Origin: Hyphomicrobiales bacterium
Lineage (GTDB): Bacteria; Pseudomonadota; Alphaproteobacteria; Rhizobiales; Rhizobiaceae
Direction: 5' to 3'
NCBI GenBank assembly: GCA_900467745.1
Contig: UBQW01000043.1
Coordinates: 107,373-171,372 of the forward strand
Length of the DNA: 64,000 nt
This document shows positions 63,838 through 64,000 of the stretch, piece after piece. The translations under genes were made by a program, and so were the position numbers. Position 1 is the stretch's first letter; each line of letters opens with the position of its first letter. Under the pieces are notes generated by a model that was not told where the DNA came from, made no database searches, and saw only the letters and a list, made by a program, of their open reading frames with translations.

Positions 63838-64000
63838 CGCTCATGCAGATGGGACTGTACATGTACATCTAAAAGGCTGCTGCGGGCGCCGGCACAAGCG
63901 GTGAGGGTCAGTTGCTGACAACAACAGGGCAGCATGGACTTTATTATCTTCGTTGCATCTGAAAATAGAATGCGCCCGGCTACAAACAATGTCAAAGCTG
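63838..64000. other. right-edge sequence, nothing recognised
   Basis: No gene is seen in these 163 bases. TGTACATGTACA at 63855-63866 is a 12-base palindrome of unknown meaning. Confidence 0.4.

Noticed and set aside
63855..63866. TGTACATGTACA palindrome
   Set aside because: Single 12-base palindrome at the edge; it could be an operator of the frameshifted gene but nothing supports this.

Overview
The window reads as core chromosome of an alphaproteobacterium of the order Rhizobiales, most likely family Rhizobiaceae (Rhizobium/Agrobacterium-like). Evidence: high GC coding bias, rhizobial families (DUF982, DUF2865, ATP12 chaperone, BluB, chimeric malic enzyme, class II DAHP synthase, CgmB-like phosphoglycerol transferase), short intergenic palindromic repeats of the rhizobial type, and the gene orders crcB-rluC-HAD-ATP12 and coaD-ppi-ppi-queA-tgt. 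I see no IS element, prophage, integrase, CRISPR array, rRNA or replication origin. One tRNA (Leu, GAG) is present. Genes are densely packed; nearly all long antisense open frames are shadows caused by codon bias.

Layout. 0-3 kb: 5' part of an ABC exporter, a cupin, an alpha/beta hydrolase and small proteins. 3-8 kb: glycine cleavage operon gcvT-gcvH-gcvP under a tandem glycine riboswitch, with a large inverted repeat between gcvT and gcvH. 8-14 kb: fluoride channel, RluC-type pseudouridine synthase, HAD phosphatase, ATP12, lipoprotein, propionyl-CoA carboxylase beta (pccB). 14-18.4 kb: glutathione-dependent formaldehyde detoxification (frmA, gfa, fghA) mixed with a GNAT and a DUF188 protein. 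18.5-24.8 kb: a fused SRPBCC/M50 protease, pccA, a conserved hypothetical, a DMT exporter, tRNA-Leu, lipB. 25-32 kb: phosphoglycolate phosphatase, rpiA, DUF2059, glutathione reductase, a TadG-like protein, class II DAHP synthase. 32-39 kb: TadE/TadG-like pair, DUF1003, a CgmB-like phosphoglycerol transferase, a TolB-like propeller, and bluB under a cobalamin riboswitch. 39-51 kb: DUF2865, malic enzyme, LpxH-like phosphoesterase, MFS permease, dipeptide epimerase, and a four-gene MCE (Mla-type) lipid transport operon. 51-56 kb: three very small membrane proteins, then coaD, two cyclophilins, queA and tgt. 56-60.3 kb: pyrimidine degradation operon rutA-B-C-D-F without rutE or rutG. 60.7-64 kb: an ABC exporter, an orphan FecE/FhuC-like ATPase and a frameshifted small gene.

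How the parts work together. Several modules feed one-carbon, C2 and C3 metabolism: glycine cleavage, formaldehyde oxidation to formate, propionyl-CoA carboxylation, glycolate-phosphate salvage and malic enzyme. Others maintain the envelope: MCE transport, phosphoglycerol substitution of periplasmic glucans, muropeptide epimerase and lipid A hydrolase.

The observations most worth following are: (1) a 40-bp element of four heptamers at exact 11-bp spacing, present twice, each in front of a tiny membrane-protein gene at 51.1-51.7 kb; (2) four Pho-box-like heptamers between the phosphoglycerol transferase and the TolB-like gene; (3) a tRNA-guanine transglycosylase in which the canonical zinc CxCx2C reads SxCx2T; (4) a near-perfect 14-bp inverted repeat upstream of rutA; and (5) an SRPBCC-like domain fused to a site-2 protease beside pccA. 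None is proven to be a new system; these are sequence-based leads.
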